The notes under the pieces were generated by a model. The model was not told the DNA's origin and searched no databases. It saw only the letters and a program-made list of their open reading frames with translations. The position numbers and the translations under genes were made by a program. From Lepidostoma basale (lineage: Eukaryota > Arthropoda > Insecta > Trichoptera > Lepidostomatidae), in NCBI GenBank assembly GCA_022606425.2, contig JAHDVF020001468.1:2211001-2275000 (forward strand): a stretch of DNA of 64,000 nucleotides, in the 5' to 3' direction. Shown in pieces: positions 1-14,400 of this stretch (positions are counted from its first letter, which is position 1; each line of letters opens with the position of its first letter).

Positions 1-237
1 TTCATATATTAACGATGTAAATGGAACTAGAAATAGAGGAAGACCGAGGAAAACGTGGCACGATCAAATAAATCAAATATTAAACGTCGGCCACGTGAGG
101 AGTCAAAGAATTCGACGCGCGTGTATGATACGATGTATGAATGTTGAGGAATCGAGAAGAAATATGTCAGGAAAGAAATAAGTGGCAGTGCATTCTTTCT
201 GCCTACTACTTTGGGTTAGTTAGTTAGTTAGTTAGTT
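1..237 (+). mobile_element. RTE-like non-LTR retrotransposon, 3' end with (GTTA)n tail
   Basis: C-terminal RT frame fragment (VNGTRNRGRPRKTWHDQINQ type in the consensus), cut by the window edge, ending in GTTAGTTAGTTA. This is the commonest repeat of the window; a long copy of its 3' coding part is at 54679-55215. Confidence 0.85.
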
Positions 238-297
238 AAAAGGCTACATACTGTTATAAGAAAAAAATGTTTTTAAATAAATAAAATTGTATACGAT

Positions 298-430
298 TTA
301 AATGTATGCGTGGAAAGCAAGTGAAACTACCACATTAAAGGCCCAAAAGGCATTCCATGAATCTGCAATTTTTTTACAATTTGCTGCAAACCAATCCCAT
401 GGATTGAAACTAGCGAATGAGATGGTTTGA
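298..430 (-). repeat. short repeat with a conserved reading frame (copy 1)
   Basis: On the minus strand it encodes SFNPWDWFAANCKKI, then SWNAFWAFNVVVS. A diverged + strand copy at 10246-10370 keeps the same frame. Probably a piece of a retrotransposon ORF whose clade I do not recognise. Confidence 0.5.
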
Positions 431-841
431 TAGCAATATAGCCATAGATAACAATAATATGTTATTTTTATCTGAAAAAAAATCTTAACTAATATCAGTT
501 TGCACATAAAAGAAATTGCCATTACTGCTGAACTTCTGTTGCCAGAAGATCCAAGTCCAAGTCCAAAATAATTGCAGAAAGGATATACCAAGCAAGATTT
601 CTCCTAAAACTATTAAATATGGTACAGTTTAATATCTAAAGAATATAAAATTCATCCATTTTGTTGAACATCAATGACATGTCTTAATTATTCATTCTTT
701 GACATTTTTGCTAAACCAACACAATATTACTTACAGCACATTGTCAATATTGAAAATATTGACAATTGACTGACTATGGAATTGATTATTATGTTAAAAG
801 GTGATCACAGCCTACCTACACGACAAGAGTCAAAATACATT

Positions 842-1125
842 GTAAAAAAACTAACCATCAAGCCGTCTCCCAAAGGGATAAGCAGAGAGAATGGACTGCT
901 ACACTGTTCTTTCCTGACATACTTCTCTCGCTTCCACAATATTCATACATCGTGTCATGCACGCACGTTGATTTTTCCGACTCCTCACGTGACCGACATT
1001 CATTATTTGATTTATTTGATTGTGGCATTTGATTGCGACATTCATTATTTGACTTATTTGATTTTCCTCGGTCGTCCTCTATTTCTAGATCCGTTAACAT
1101 TGTAAACATATACTTTCTTAATATT
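842..1125 (-). mobile_element. RTE-like (GTTA-tail family) 3' end
   Basis: Reverse complement of the 1-237 family, beginning at ctaaccatcaagccgtctccc and running through the WHDQINQ coding part to a VNDV-like segment. Confidence 0.8.
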
Positions 1126-1129
1126 CTGT

Positions 1130-2330
1130 GATATATGCTTTTAAATTTACAATGTACTTATTCCTTAAATACAGTTATGAATTATGTTATTGTTATTTTC
1201 TGTCTTAAGTCTGCCATATTTCTACCTGTAAAAAAAAATATTGGTACGAATTCTTTATTAAATCCTATATCAAGTTTTTTTTACCAGATATTCTGAATTC
1301 CAGATTCACATTCCTCTGTATTTAATAAAAAACCAATAAACATATATTAAAAAAAAAACTCCTATTTTTATGTACCATTTTCTTTTTAACCAGACTGGCA
1401 CAAGTGTTCTTAAGTTAACAATTATTGTGCATACCAATGTCTTAAGACACATTTTAAGATTTTTGATTATGAGAATATTTACTCAATTGTTCTCACAACT
1501 GAATTGAATTTCAGGTGATCAAATACCACAAAGATAAGATTTCATCCATCAAGATATGATAATGATTTATTCTGTCACTTCTTGATAAAGATTTTCGTAA
1601 AAATAAATGGCTGGAATTTTATAATATCCACATAATATTATAAAAACACATAAAAAAAAATGGTTAAACAATATCTTCCTCTATAATCCACATCCCTACA
1701 AACTGAAATTGTTAATTTGGTTGTATTATATCACATTGCTAGCAGATTTTATTTTCCTTGCAAATATTTTGTTCATGACTCATATTTCTAAATAAGTATT
1801 TATTTTGTTAACTTAGGTGAAAAAATCTCTCGAGTTATCATTAAAAACTTGTAACCTTCCCTGATAATATGGACATGTGTACATATGTATATACATACAC
1901 ATGTATAATCGACTTTAAGCCATTTTGCCTTTGAATAAGTAGTGCAAAATGATTGTCTTTATACCTGTATTGTTCTCTCTAAAGAATCAGATAACAGAAT
2001 TGATACTTGATACACTCACACACATAATTAAATAAGTAATAATCAAGTATATCTGTGCTATCAGTTTTTTTGTTTGTTGCATGTAAGCATTTATTACTTC
2101 TGGTGTGATAAGTTAGTATAGTTGAGAATACATTTTTGATTACCAACTAAACTGTGAAAGGAAAGTGAAATATATATATTTCCTAATCTGTATATTGCAA
2201 TGTGTAAATATTTATTCATTTCTCCAAAATGTTCGTAAATGTGGTTTATGTTTTTTTCGTTCAGTGCTCTAAATATTGTGAAGTAAATAATTAAATTATA
2301 ATCGAGTCCATAATTTAAAAAAATAATAAT
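1130..2330. other. AT-rich sequence upstream of the kinase gene
   Basis: No ORF, RNA gene or recognisable repeat seen. May hold the promoter and 5' UTR of the kinase gene; no core promoter motif can be assigned with confidence. Confidence 0.3.
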
Positions 2331-2435
2331 ATGCGTTGCCTACCGTTCCGGTTTCCCAATATAAGTAAAGTTTTCAAGGGTAATAAAAAAAATACTAATG
2401 TGGCAACTACATTCAGAGGACAAGGGACTATACGG
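2331..2435 (+). CDS. PKG exon 1 (putative start)
   Basis: ATG with an in-frame TAA 15 nt upstream, 35 codons, ends CGG before gtaaat. Its phase (0) fits the next exon. It encodes a basic, Cys-containing N-terminus (MRCLPFRFPN). If it is non-coding, translation would begin at the ATG that opens the next exon, giving 802 aa. Confidence 0.55.
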
Positions 2436-5400
2436 GTAAATATATTTACTTTTTACATTCCCATCTACATGTGGCATTAGATAAAACAAATCATTAAACC
2501 TTATTCACAAAAATAGTGGTGAATGGATGTTAAATCAACAAAGTAGTGATATTATGTTTTATGTATTTTTTAGCTGCATAAAAATGTTTAAAACAATAAA
2601 CGCTTAAGGATTCAGGTAAATTAGTTGGGATAAAGTTAACATTTCTAATACAATCAACTTTAATTTATATAATTAATGTCGGTAACTAGAAGTACAACAA
2701 TAAAACATAATGCCACTAATCACAAGCTTATAATAATATATGACAGCACTCTAATGTTAAGTGTTTTCTTATATTCATTAAAACTAGCATATTATAAACT
2801 AAAATTTAACTTTATTTATTACTCCATACATTAGAATATTATTATTTCTGCAATATTATTAAATTAAGATTAAATCAACTGTTTCTTTGTAAAAACACAA
2901 TAATATATTTATTGGATACCTACTTATAAACGTATAACTGAAAAGAATATCACCTACATACTTAATACTGACTAACAACCTACAAATTCTTTTATCTTAG
3001 AAATGGTGTTATAACTGGAATAGATAATTTCTTATCTTCAGATATGGACACAATAATAATCTGTCTATAAAATTATCCATAAAACTGCTATTCACATTCT
3101 CTTCAGAGATAATCTTGTAAACTGAATTTTTTAAATATTTACATGAAAGTCTTTGATATTCTCTCTTACTTAATAATATTTAACAAGTAACAAACCAATC
3201 TAACTTGTCATATAAACAAAATACATTGATCTAATTAATTCACCATTCAATGCCAATAACTTCTTTTAGATATTCTAGACAGAGGTATAATAAAACCTTG
3301 CGAATATAAACCCAACATAATCCGACATTTGCGTCACTTTACATCCTTAAATCTTGTGACTAATCATGTTATCTTTCTACTTAAGTGTTTATGATCTATT
3401 GTAATATTTTCAAATAATAAAATATTATCTGCACTAAGTATATAGTTTTATTAGTAAAAAGTAGCACAATATGAAATTCATATATGAGGTTTTTAAAGAA
3501 TGAATAGACTTTTTGAAAAAGTTTTTCAATATGGCGCCCATGGACAGCTGTCATTTGAAGCTTCTCACAACAAGAAAAAAATGTCTGCATTTTGGCAATC
3601 CTTTAAGATTAAAAACAGCTCCATATACAAGTATATGTATCATCATGAGTGGTTTATTGTTTTTTATTAGTGCACACTCTCATACTCAAATTGTACATCG
3701 CTCTGCACGCCTTCCCATCAGCCAGCCAATTAAAATGACAATCTCTGCCTGAATAGACTTTTATCTTCCTGACCCGCTGCCATCTCCAAGTCTGCTGGCA
3801 TTCCTCAAACGCTTCCATCCCTTGCTTCTCCTGCCGCCGTCGACGCCGCCTCCTCCTGCACCGCAACCTCTCCCTGTCCTGCCGCCTCCGCCTGCCCCGC
3901 AGCCGCCATCGCTGCCGACCCGATGTTTATTCCAACGCTTCATACCTAAACCTTTCCTTTCCACCATCCTTATCCCATCCTGTATCTCAACCCCATTGCC
4001 ATATCGGTCCCCATCCAAGGCCACCGGCTCACGCTCAAGGCCACTCTTGTCCCACTTGGTTCCATATCCAGGACCAACCGGCCCCCACCCAAGGCCACTC
4101 TCTGTCACCGTCCCTTGGTCTCCACCCAAGACCTCGGCCCCTTTCCAACGTCATCCCCAACCCCTCCACACTCCTCCTTACCAGGGTAGTCAGGTCCAAA
4201 TGTCACATACAACCCACTTCATCCTCCAAGTAACCCTCCCTTCACCATCCAAACATATCCTACTTCATCTCCAAGAAAGAAATTTCCAACATGTGGGGGA
4301 GCGATAGCCTTCGGGCTGGTACTCCCGAAAAGACAATATCCAAGAACTTTTAAAAACAATGTTGGGTTATATTGACGCTCTATTGTTTTATAGTAATTTT
4401 GAAATGTTAATTTAATATTCGCATTACAATGGTAAATTCATTATCTACCTATGGTGCAAAACTCTGGGTATCCAGCTAAATATATGTTTTAAATTTTTTT
4501 TTTTTAAATTACAATATTATATACCTATTATAATCGGGTGGTGGTCTAGGATGCTCCTGCTCCAGGGGACATGGGTTTGAGCCTGGACACGACCCGATTC
4601 CTTCTTCATGATAATGAGCTATTTTCTGCTCATATTGAAGATTGTAAAATAAATTCTAATACCATTGATTTATATTCTTTGGGATAGTCTTTTTAAAAAT
4701 AATAATAATAATAATTACTTGTGAAATAATTGAATCGTGAATCAAATGTCGAATGATATATAATAAGTGCAAGAAATATGTACACACTTCTTGTCAGCGA
4801 AACAAGAAATAACTTAGGCGCAACTAGTCACTCGGTATCTATCACCATACAGCAAGTGTTAAAAACTAATCAGATGCTGCCTTCTCAATTATTTAATTCA
4901 TTCCAGGCTATGCTTTGTTTTAATCTTAGATTACTATTTTCAGTTGTCAACCAGTTTTGATGGTGACGGCATCTTCAATAAAGAAAACACTTATTTGAGG
5001 ATATATCAGGGAATATGGAACATGATCCTGGCCCTTGAAATTAAATCTTTCAGATATTATTTAGTTTTTACCATTCTCTCTCTCTCTCTCTCTGGTTTCA
5101 ATCCTGGGATTGGTTTGCAGCAATTTCCTCTATTCTTCTCTTCCATTCTTCCCTGTCTTGTGCGGCTCTTTTGAAATCTGCATATGATGAGCAGCGCACG
5201 TCCACCAACAAGTTCTCCAGGTACTCTCGGCGTGGGCGTCCCCTAGAGTTTGTCCCCTCGGTCATACCCTCCATTATGGCATGCAAGAGGCCTTCTTGTC
5301 GTATTACATGGCCGATCCATCTTGTACGCCTTTCGGACAAGGTCCTGAGCAGGTGCCTTCCTCCTTCGATTCTTTGGAGAACCTCGTCATTTGTAATGCG

Positions 5401-8400
5401 GTCTCTCCAGGAAATTCCTAATAGTCTTCTATAGGACCACATCTCAAAAGCCTCTAATCTCCGTTTATCTCTTTCGGATTGGCACCATGTCTCGCAGCCG
5501 TACATCAAGATACTCCATACATAGGTCTCGATGAGGAGTATTCTCAGTTTTAGGTCTATATTATTTGATTCTATTATTTTACCATATACGACCACCTAAA
5601 AAAAAAATTATATCAGCAGTACATATTAGAGATTGAGTAAAGTATAATATTTACTAGCAGAGGTAGTTATTAAGCGATTGAAATGCAAATATTAATTATT
5701 GAAGATTCTTAGACACTAATGATAAAAGATTTTTAGCAGCCTGGCAAAAAATGTTAAGTCGAATTCTTGAAGAAAACTTCAAGTTTCATAAAATGTTTTG
5801 CCAGTACCAAAATTAGTAAATTGACAGTAAAAACTCTTTTAGATAGATACACTGAAATCAACTCAAATTATTTTGCCAAACAATAGAAGACAAGAAAATC
5901 TATGGACTGACATTACTAACTGAAAACAGTTTTTTTTTTATTCTATGTCGTTTGCCAGTATACAGATGATGTATGAATACACTTACAGGTAATGTAATTA
6001 AGGGAAGTTGTAAGGAATGCCGTAACATTAAATGTGGGAACTTAAAAACAAACATAATTTCAATTTCAGATGACCTATAATGAATTTAATTCTGGAGCTG
6101 CATCACAAGAATCAACCAAACCAAATGAACCAAAATCACCTGTGACAGGGCCCCAGCAAGATAAGGTAGTAATTATATGTAAGAATATTATTGTTAACTT
6201 TAATAAAACATACATTTTTTCACTTTGATTTCCATCAGTATTCGTCTACAAGTATTTGTATACATTCAAAATGTTGTGAAAACAAAAACTGGTCCAAGTT
6301 AGCATATAAATTGGAGTGACATCTTCAGGCGTTATCTAGCAGTGCGTTAATGACGGTAGCCTTTCACATTGCGTTAATAAAAAGATAATCTGCTTAATGC
6401 TTAAATCTGATCTTCATAGATGGCGCTAGTGTGTAGATTAAAACTAACATGTGAAGTTTGGTGTTGCATATTAACATATATACAACTTCCAAAAATTTGT
6501 CAGACATGGTGGTCGTAAGAAGGGTGGAATGGGGAATGTTGTATTACATAAAGCGTGCACTTAACCCAACCAATGACATGTCATAAGTCTTGTAAATACC
6601 TCGATCACCATATTCTGTTTCCAATTTGCATCTTCGTCTCTATTGAGATACAATTAATCCTTCCATTAATAATATTATATTTTTAAATATGCTAGAATAA
6701 AAAGTAATCTTTGTTTACCAAATTTTTTTGTCTTTGCAATTAAATCTTTAACAATTATTTTAGATAATTTAATTCAAATTTGTTATTTAATTTTTTTTTT
6801 TGTGTTTAATCTTGAATTTTACACTGCAGGATAATGGCAATTTACCAACATCGGATAATCTAAAACCAGAAGGCAGTGTAAATAATGAAAACAACAATGA
6901 AGCTGAATTCTTTAAACAAGTCATAATTACAGATCCAGATATCTCCAAAGAACCTGTAAGACAATAATTGTTTATTCACATTTTATTATAATATTATATG
7001 TGCAGGTAGCCTTTAAGTTTCCTACGTAATTTTGTAAAATAGTACAATTGTTAAATACATGAAAGTTGAAAAAGAGAAGAAGAAAAAGGTTCACTTTAGA
7101 ATATTTGTTAATTAAAGAGGATAATAAAGTAAATAGACGCAATACCAATCAAAGATTTTATTTATAAACTTGTCAAGAGATAGTTGAGTACCACCTTTAT
7201 TTTCCTCTGTTGATAAAAAATATTGTGTCTTTATCAATTTCTCTTCCATGCTTGAGATATACCTGTATGTTCTCCATTAAGATTTTTCCATGACAGTGAA
7301 TAAAGAATTTACCGAAATACGTTTATGCTTAATTGCTATTTATTGTCAAAGTATTGGACAATAAATAGCAATAAAACAAATCAGTTTATATTTTAAATCA
7401 GTTTATATTCTTCATTCTCCTCTTGTAATTCATTAAACACTTGTTGGTCAATTAGGTATATTACTAACTAACAACATTCTCGTTGTATATTTCAAACCTC
7501 TTTTGATTCTAAATGAGATTCAAAACAGTCATTTACATCTTTGTTATTGACAAGTTTAGCTTATTTATCTTATCATTTTAAAAATATCCAAGCGGAAAGT
7601 CAAGAAATGCTACGAATACTGAATAAGTGAGCTGTTTAAGATAATTTGTTCTTAGTCCAATAAGATTAATCTTCAATTTTCTAACTAGTAAATATTTTTA
7701 CTCAGAATATAATAATGCCCATTGCCCATGAGAACGCATAAGGATAAAGGCATAAGGAGTATAAAAATAATTAGATCTGCCTTCTGTTCCACCTGGTGTA
7801 GCAATATAGCCCCGTTTTGGATAGACAGACTTTGTCATATTCCGGACAAGGATATTCTGCACCCACGGCTGGACCACATCCACTTCGTCTCTTCAGCCCC
7901 TGGCACGCAGCAACGACTCTTCTCCACTTCGCCCTATTGGTTTCCAACTCTTCCCAGTCCATTTACCTGTCTACACTTTTCAATGCAGTATGCAGGTTGT
8001 CCTTATATCTCTTGCGCTGTCTCCCGTGCTTCATTTTCCCCTTTTTTAGTTCGCTATATACAATGTTTAGGGAAACCTATTGTTGCTCATGCGCAGTATA
8101 TGTCCAAACCTGCGCAAAAGACCGGGAGTTAGCAGTGTCTCCATATTGGAACAATTGGACAGTTTATGAAACCAGCGTATCCTAAGTAACTGGCGAAAAT
8201 GTCACTGCAAAGTTTTTCCGGGGACTTGGTATGGCATCTATAACTGACCCATGTCTCGCATCCGTAGGTGAGTGTCGGAATGATAACAGACATTTTTACT
8301 TCGACCTTGGTGCCGATTGTGAGGTCGTGATTGTCGAAGACTTCGTAGCTTCCAGAATTCATGAGAAGCAGCCTTCAACCTATTCTTAATCTTGTCATCC

Positions 8401-11400
8401 ATGTTTGCTTTATCATTCACAATACTACCCAAGCAAGTAAACTATGTGACCTGCTTGTTACTCCGACCATTAGCAAAAAAACTGCACCGTGCAAGATCTG
8501 GGAGCATAGAAAGTATTTTTGTTTTCGATTCGTTTATTTTTTATTTTTTATTATTTTTTTATTGTATGTGACAGGTCTTTAGAACCCAATTACTGTATAC
8601 AATATTACATTTACAAAAATAACACAGACATATATGTTAAAATAAAACACATATATCGGCAATTTTGGTATGTACCTATATGATCCTTAAAGGACGCATA
8701 GGTCATTTGGAGAATGTCCACATCGACTGACACCTCATTCAAGAGCAACATACCCCGGGTCATTGTATGCTGCGCCATGATATTTGTTCTGCTATGCGGT
8801 ATGCACAACAGATCGTGTCTTCTAGCGCGAGCATACCTGTCCGGTGCATTGAGGCCATTACACCCTAAGAGGTATGGGCTATCAATGAGGTTACGGAATA
8901 TTTTAAATCCTAAGATCATCAATGTACCTATTCTTCTTGATTCGAGACTGCGGTACTCTGTATTAATCAATAGATCATTGTGGTGCATAAACCTCGGATA
9001 TACCCCATTCATCCGCATGTAGAGGTATCTCAGAATTTTTTTCTGGATTTGTTCTAATACCTCCACATACTTCTGCTGGTATGGAGACCATACACCACTC
9101 GCGTATTCTAATTTTGATCTAACGATGCCCAACGCCGTATGTGCCCATGAATATGTATTCAGAATCTCTTGTAATTCCTCGCCAGAGTGTGAAATCAGAA
9201 CACAGTCATCGGCGTATTGTAAATCAGTTATGTATCTTGCACTACTCGACATTGATTTAAGGCGGCGAAGATTAAAAATTCCACCTTCATGTCTATATCA
9301 GACTCTTATGTATTATTATTCTTGTAAATATTTTTTTTTCAATGATAAAATTGGAGTACGGATAAAATATAAATGATAAAATTTAACATAATCGGATAAT
9401 GCCATGTGATCAAGATGGTGTTTTCTTATTGAATGTATGCCACAAAAATTAGGTAGCAGATATATAATGTATGTACTATGGCACTGAATATGTTCATAAT
9501 TGTGTGTTATAATAAACAATATTTATTCCGAATACTACAGAAAAATAAAAGAATTTACCATAACCCTTTTAGGAAATTTTGTTTCCTGTTCACCAAGTAG
9601 AGAGCTTAAAATCTTATCAAAATGAAAATCTTCAACAAACAGAGAATGAACAAGGAAATGCTGATGTGGAAAATGAGGTAAATAATCATAATTTTGTTTG
9701 TTGTCGAGAATTTTCAAACTTTTATTAATTAAATAAGTGCCCTGAACCATAGTGTCTCTCTTTTATCTCTACCTAGTGGCCACCCGAAACAGAAATTCTC
9801 CACAAGAGAAATACTCAGTTTGTTTAAAAGCATAAATAATCTATCTCATTAATGATTAATTACCTGATATTTTTATAATATTGTAACAGTTTACTAAAGA
9901 AAAAACTAACAGTTATGATTTGTTTTAGGAAAATGAAAAGGAAACATCATCGAATGAAGAAGTAATCCTTGAACCCCTTCCAAACGATAGAACCGTTGAG
10001 GATACAAATAATTCAGATAATACTAATGAACCAGCAGATCCTGTAACTATTTTGCAGCCAGATATTACAGAAAATGTAAAAAAAAGTTTAACATTCTTTA
10101 ACTTTCACAAGATTTAAATAGTGATAATAATAACAATAATTGAAAACACTAATGAGGCTAAAAAATTGAAGTACCATCTAAAGTTTAAAGCTGGATTTAA
10201 TGGGGGTTTTTTGTTATTGTATTATTGAATGAAAAGGAACCTTCACTAGTTTCAATCCAACTAATCCAAGGGATTGGTTTGCAGCAAAGTGTAATATTTT
10301 TGGTGGTTCTTGGAATGCCACTTGGGCCTTTAATGTGGTAGTTTCCCGTTGCTTTCCACATTTGTATACAACAGGTTATTTGCGGCCTATACTGTATAAT
10401 AATGATTTCCCATATTTCATTTTTAATGACTATAGTAAATATTTTATCCCGATTATTAATAATTGTTAATTTTTTTGGTATTCATTAATCTATCCTTAAA
10501 AATCATATTTACTTAGAGAAACCAACAAGCATGCATGACACAATGTATAAATGTTGAGAAAGCGAAAAAAGTATGTCAGAAAAAAACAGTGTGGTGGCCT
10601 GATAGGCATTTCTGCCTATCCCTTCGGTGAGATGGTGTGATCGTTAGCTACATCTATTATATCAGTGATGTTTTCTAGTATCATATAAAATGGCCTAATT
10701 CATCCACAGTTGTTTCCCTTTAAGTAAATTTATTTATAATTAGATATTTTAAATTCTAGGAACAAAGCAGTGACGAAGAGGATGAAGATCCATTCAAAGA
10801 TGACACGAAAGTGGATGACGATAATACAATTGATTGCGATGACCAAGAAGTTGGTATTAAAAGAGCGAATATTCAAATATTTAGAGAAAAATCAATCGAA
10901 ATTCTTGGGGACAAAGATATATCGTACAAGAAATATGAAAAGGATGAAGAGTGAGTACAAATACATTTCATGTATAACATAAATAAATTATTAATTTTTA
11001 ACATGATTTCCTTTTTTTTGTATCCGTTAGAACATTTCGCCTCTTTGTGAGAATAACGTATTATCTCGAAAAATTTAAAAATTGAGAAATTAAACAAGTT
11101 ACCCGTCTGAAAGAGATAATGTGACAACACAATATACCACTATTGTGTTGTCTCTTTATCTCATAAACTCTCTGTTTTTCACTTTAAAATTACTATGATT
11201 TTGTAGAAAATAAAGTTGAATTTGATTATCGAATAAAAAAACACTTTTTTCGAAATGTAACGTTATACTTGCAAAGAGGCGATTTATGGAATATTCAATA
11301 ATTAAATATTTCCATTCGCACTACGAGGAGGTGAATTATAATATTAGGTCCTTACATATGAAATTGGCGTTTTGTATGGAAGGAACATAAAGTTTTTTTA

Positions 11401-14400
11401 AATATAATATATTTATTTAATCAAAGTATGTACCATTGCTATCTATGCACTTTTGCCATCTCATAGGTAGTTCATCGATCCCTTTACTAAAAAAAACATT
11501 CGGACGGGAATCAATAAAATCTTTGAAGTCGGTTTGGACTGCCCCATCGGAGTTGAATTTTTTCCCTTGCAAGAAGTTATCCAAATTTCGAAAAAAATAG
11601 TAATCTGTTGGGGCAAGGTCCGGAGAGTACGGTGGATGTCTTAGACATTCCAATTGAAGCTCTTCTAATTTGGTAGCCGTCTGTTGTGCAGTGTGTGGTC
11701 TAGCGTTATCATGAAGCAGCAGTGGCCTAGAGCGATTAACCAGCCTCGGTTGTTTAGCAGCTAGCTTTTCCATCATGGTTTGCAGTTGCTGACAATAGAC
11801 ATCTGCCGTAATCGTCTGGCCAGATTTAAGAAAGCTGTAGTGAACGACACCAGCACTAGTCCACCAAACGCTCACAAGTAACTTTTTTGGAGTCAATTTT
11901 CGCTTGGGGCATGGTTTGGCTGGTTCGGCAGGGTTCAGCCATTGCGATGAGCGCTTCTGATTATCATACAGGATCCACTTTTCATCACAGGTAATGATTC
12001 GATTCAAAATCCCTTCATTATTGTGACGGTTGAGCAATGCAACGCAGCAGTCAACGCGCGTTTGTTGATTTGCTTCACTCAATTCGTGAGGTACCCACTT
12101 TCAAGCTTTTTCACCTTCCCAATTTGCTTCAAGTGGATTAAAACAGTTTTATCACTAAGACCGCAGCCTGCAGTTAACTCGGACGTGGTTTGCGATGGAT
12201 CCGCTTCCACAATAGCCTTCAAATCTTCATTATCAACTTTGGTCTCCGGCCGTCCACGGGGCTTGTTCTGCAGGTCGAAATTTCCAGAACGAAAACGTTG
12301 GAACCAAAAACGCACTGTGTTTTCTTTTGCGGCACCGTCGCCTTAAACATCATTAATCCTTCGAACCGTTTCTGCAGCACTGGTGCCACGGTGAAACTCG
12401 TACTCGTAAATAACGCGATATTTCAAGTTTTCCATTTTGTAAACTGAGTGACTCAAAGAAAAAAAACAATTCAGGAAAAAACAAATGAATTATAGTTTTC
12501 GAAACACAAATACTTGAGTAAATAGCTGTATAAATTTGAATTTGGAATTCCTAACCAAAGAGAAGATATTTGAGATCAAAGTTGCCAGTACGGCAAAACG
12601 CCAATTTCATATGTAAGGACCTAATATCATGTATTTAAAAAAAAATTAATTATTGAATTGCATTTTAATCAAATAGATCAAAAGCTCTTATAAAAAGAGC
12701 TCTGGAAGCCAATGACTTTATCAAAAATATGATAGATGATGAGAGGCTAAATTCTATGATTGAAGCAATGTACCCCCAAGAAAATGAAGCTGGTAGTTTC
12801 ATCGTCGAAGAAGGCGAACAAGGATCACATCTCTTCATCTCAGCCCATGGAAACTATCAAGTCATAAAAAATGGAAAAGATATCCAGATGTTTGGTCCTG
12901 GAATTGCATTTGGAGAACTTGCGATTCTGTACAAAGCCAAAAGATTTGCTTCAGTGAAAGGTAACATTTCAATACCTATGTTTTATTTCAAATAGAGACT
13001 TTCAAAATATATTTAAAAATATTTGGTAAATTTTAATTATTTTAGCAATAGGCAATTGTAAGCTGTGGGTCCTGGAAAGAAGTGTTTTCAAAAAGATAAT
13101 GTTATTCACAAGACAGCAAGAACAAGCAAATAATCTTAAATTTCTTCGTTCTGTACCCACACTAAAAGGGATTCAGCAAACTGATCTGATTAAAATATCA
13201 GATTTACTAAAAAGAGTAAGGTTCTCTATATTTTTTTGTATTTGTTTGTAATAGTAACATATTGACATTTCTATTTTTTTATGAAATAAAACAATTTCAG
13301 CAATTTTTTGCTCCTGGAACAGTGGTTATACGACAAGGTGAAAGGGGAAATGAATTTTTCATAATACGAGTAGGAACAGTGACAATTACCAAGAAACACA
13401 TCGGTAAACCAGAAGAGTTCATTGGTGTACTCTCAGAAGGACAATGTTTCGGGGAACAAGCTCTTCTCTTTGAAGATCACAGACTTGCAACTGTCACGGC
13501 AAATTCTACAGGAGTGGAATGCCTGGTGTTAGATAGAAAGTATTTTTTTTTATATCTTCATTTACACTTTTCTCTGTTTTTCTTTTAAGTTCGCCCTTTC
13601 CTTGATACATGAATTGACGATGATTTTTTTTTTCATGTACTAAGACCATTCAAAAAGTTCTTAGGAGACATTGAAGACTTGAAGAAGAGACATGAAGATC
13701 CTAAACCACCCTATTCAAAAAGATCTGTTGTTATTAAAAGTGGTGAGTCAGTTTTCGTTTCATTTTAATATTTTATTTACACATCAAATTAATATTTTTG
13801 GAGTCATGAATTTTAATTATATATGTATAATATATTATTTTTATTTTATTCATAATTAAATATGTTGTTATAAACTTTTATCTCATTTTCAGAATTCAGC
13901 TATATAAAAAAAGAGGAGCTGAAAGTTATTGCTGATTTAGGAGTAGGGGCGTTTGGTCGAGTAGAACTTGTAGAATATACCAAAGATACAACAAAACTTT
14001 TTGCTCTAAAACGTCTTAAAAAACAGGATATTATAGAACAACGAAATGAAGAACATGTGTACAACGAGAAAGAAATTATGTTACGGTGTAATAGTCCTTT
14101 TGTTTGCAAGTAAGTTTATATTTTGAACTATATTAGCAACATGGGCCAGCTACCAGGCAGCATGTACTGACTACTTCTTTATCTTCTAATGGCGCTACAT
14201 CTCATACCGAGCCTTGTATTCTGTCAACTTTTGCCTCCAGCAGGCCCTATCCTCAGCAGTCGTCCTCCAGTTCAACTTGAAGATGTTGTGCCGTATCCCT
14301 CTTTATTTCATCCTCCCACCTCCTTCCCACCTTCCCACTTAGTGTGTCCAGTCATAGTGCGTTTGGGGACCCGTGAGTTCGGCATCCTCTATACATGTCA

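Noticed and set aside
3822..4307. 161-codon Pro-rich ORF and the overlapping Gly/Arg-rich minus-strand ORF
   Set aside because: Caused by a C/T-rich strand-asymmetric repeat; no ordered motif, and a related repeat at 34835 does not keep the frame.
7722..8185. Two plus-strand ORFs over 120 codons
   Set aside because: Shadows of an antisense retrotransposon fragment; the minus strand carries the recognisable YGCETW block.
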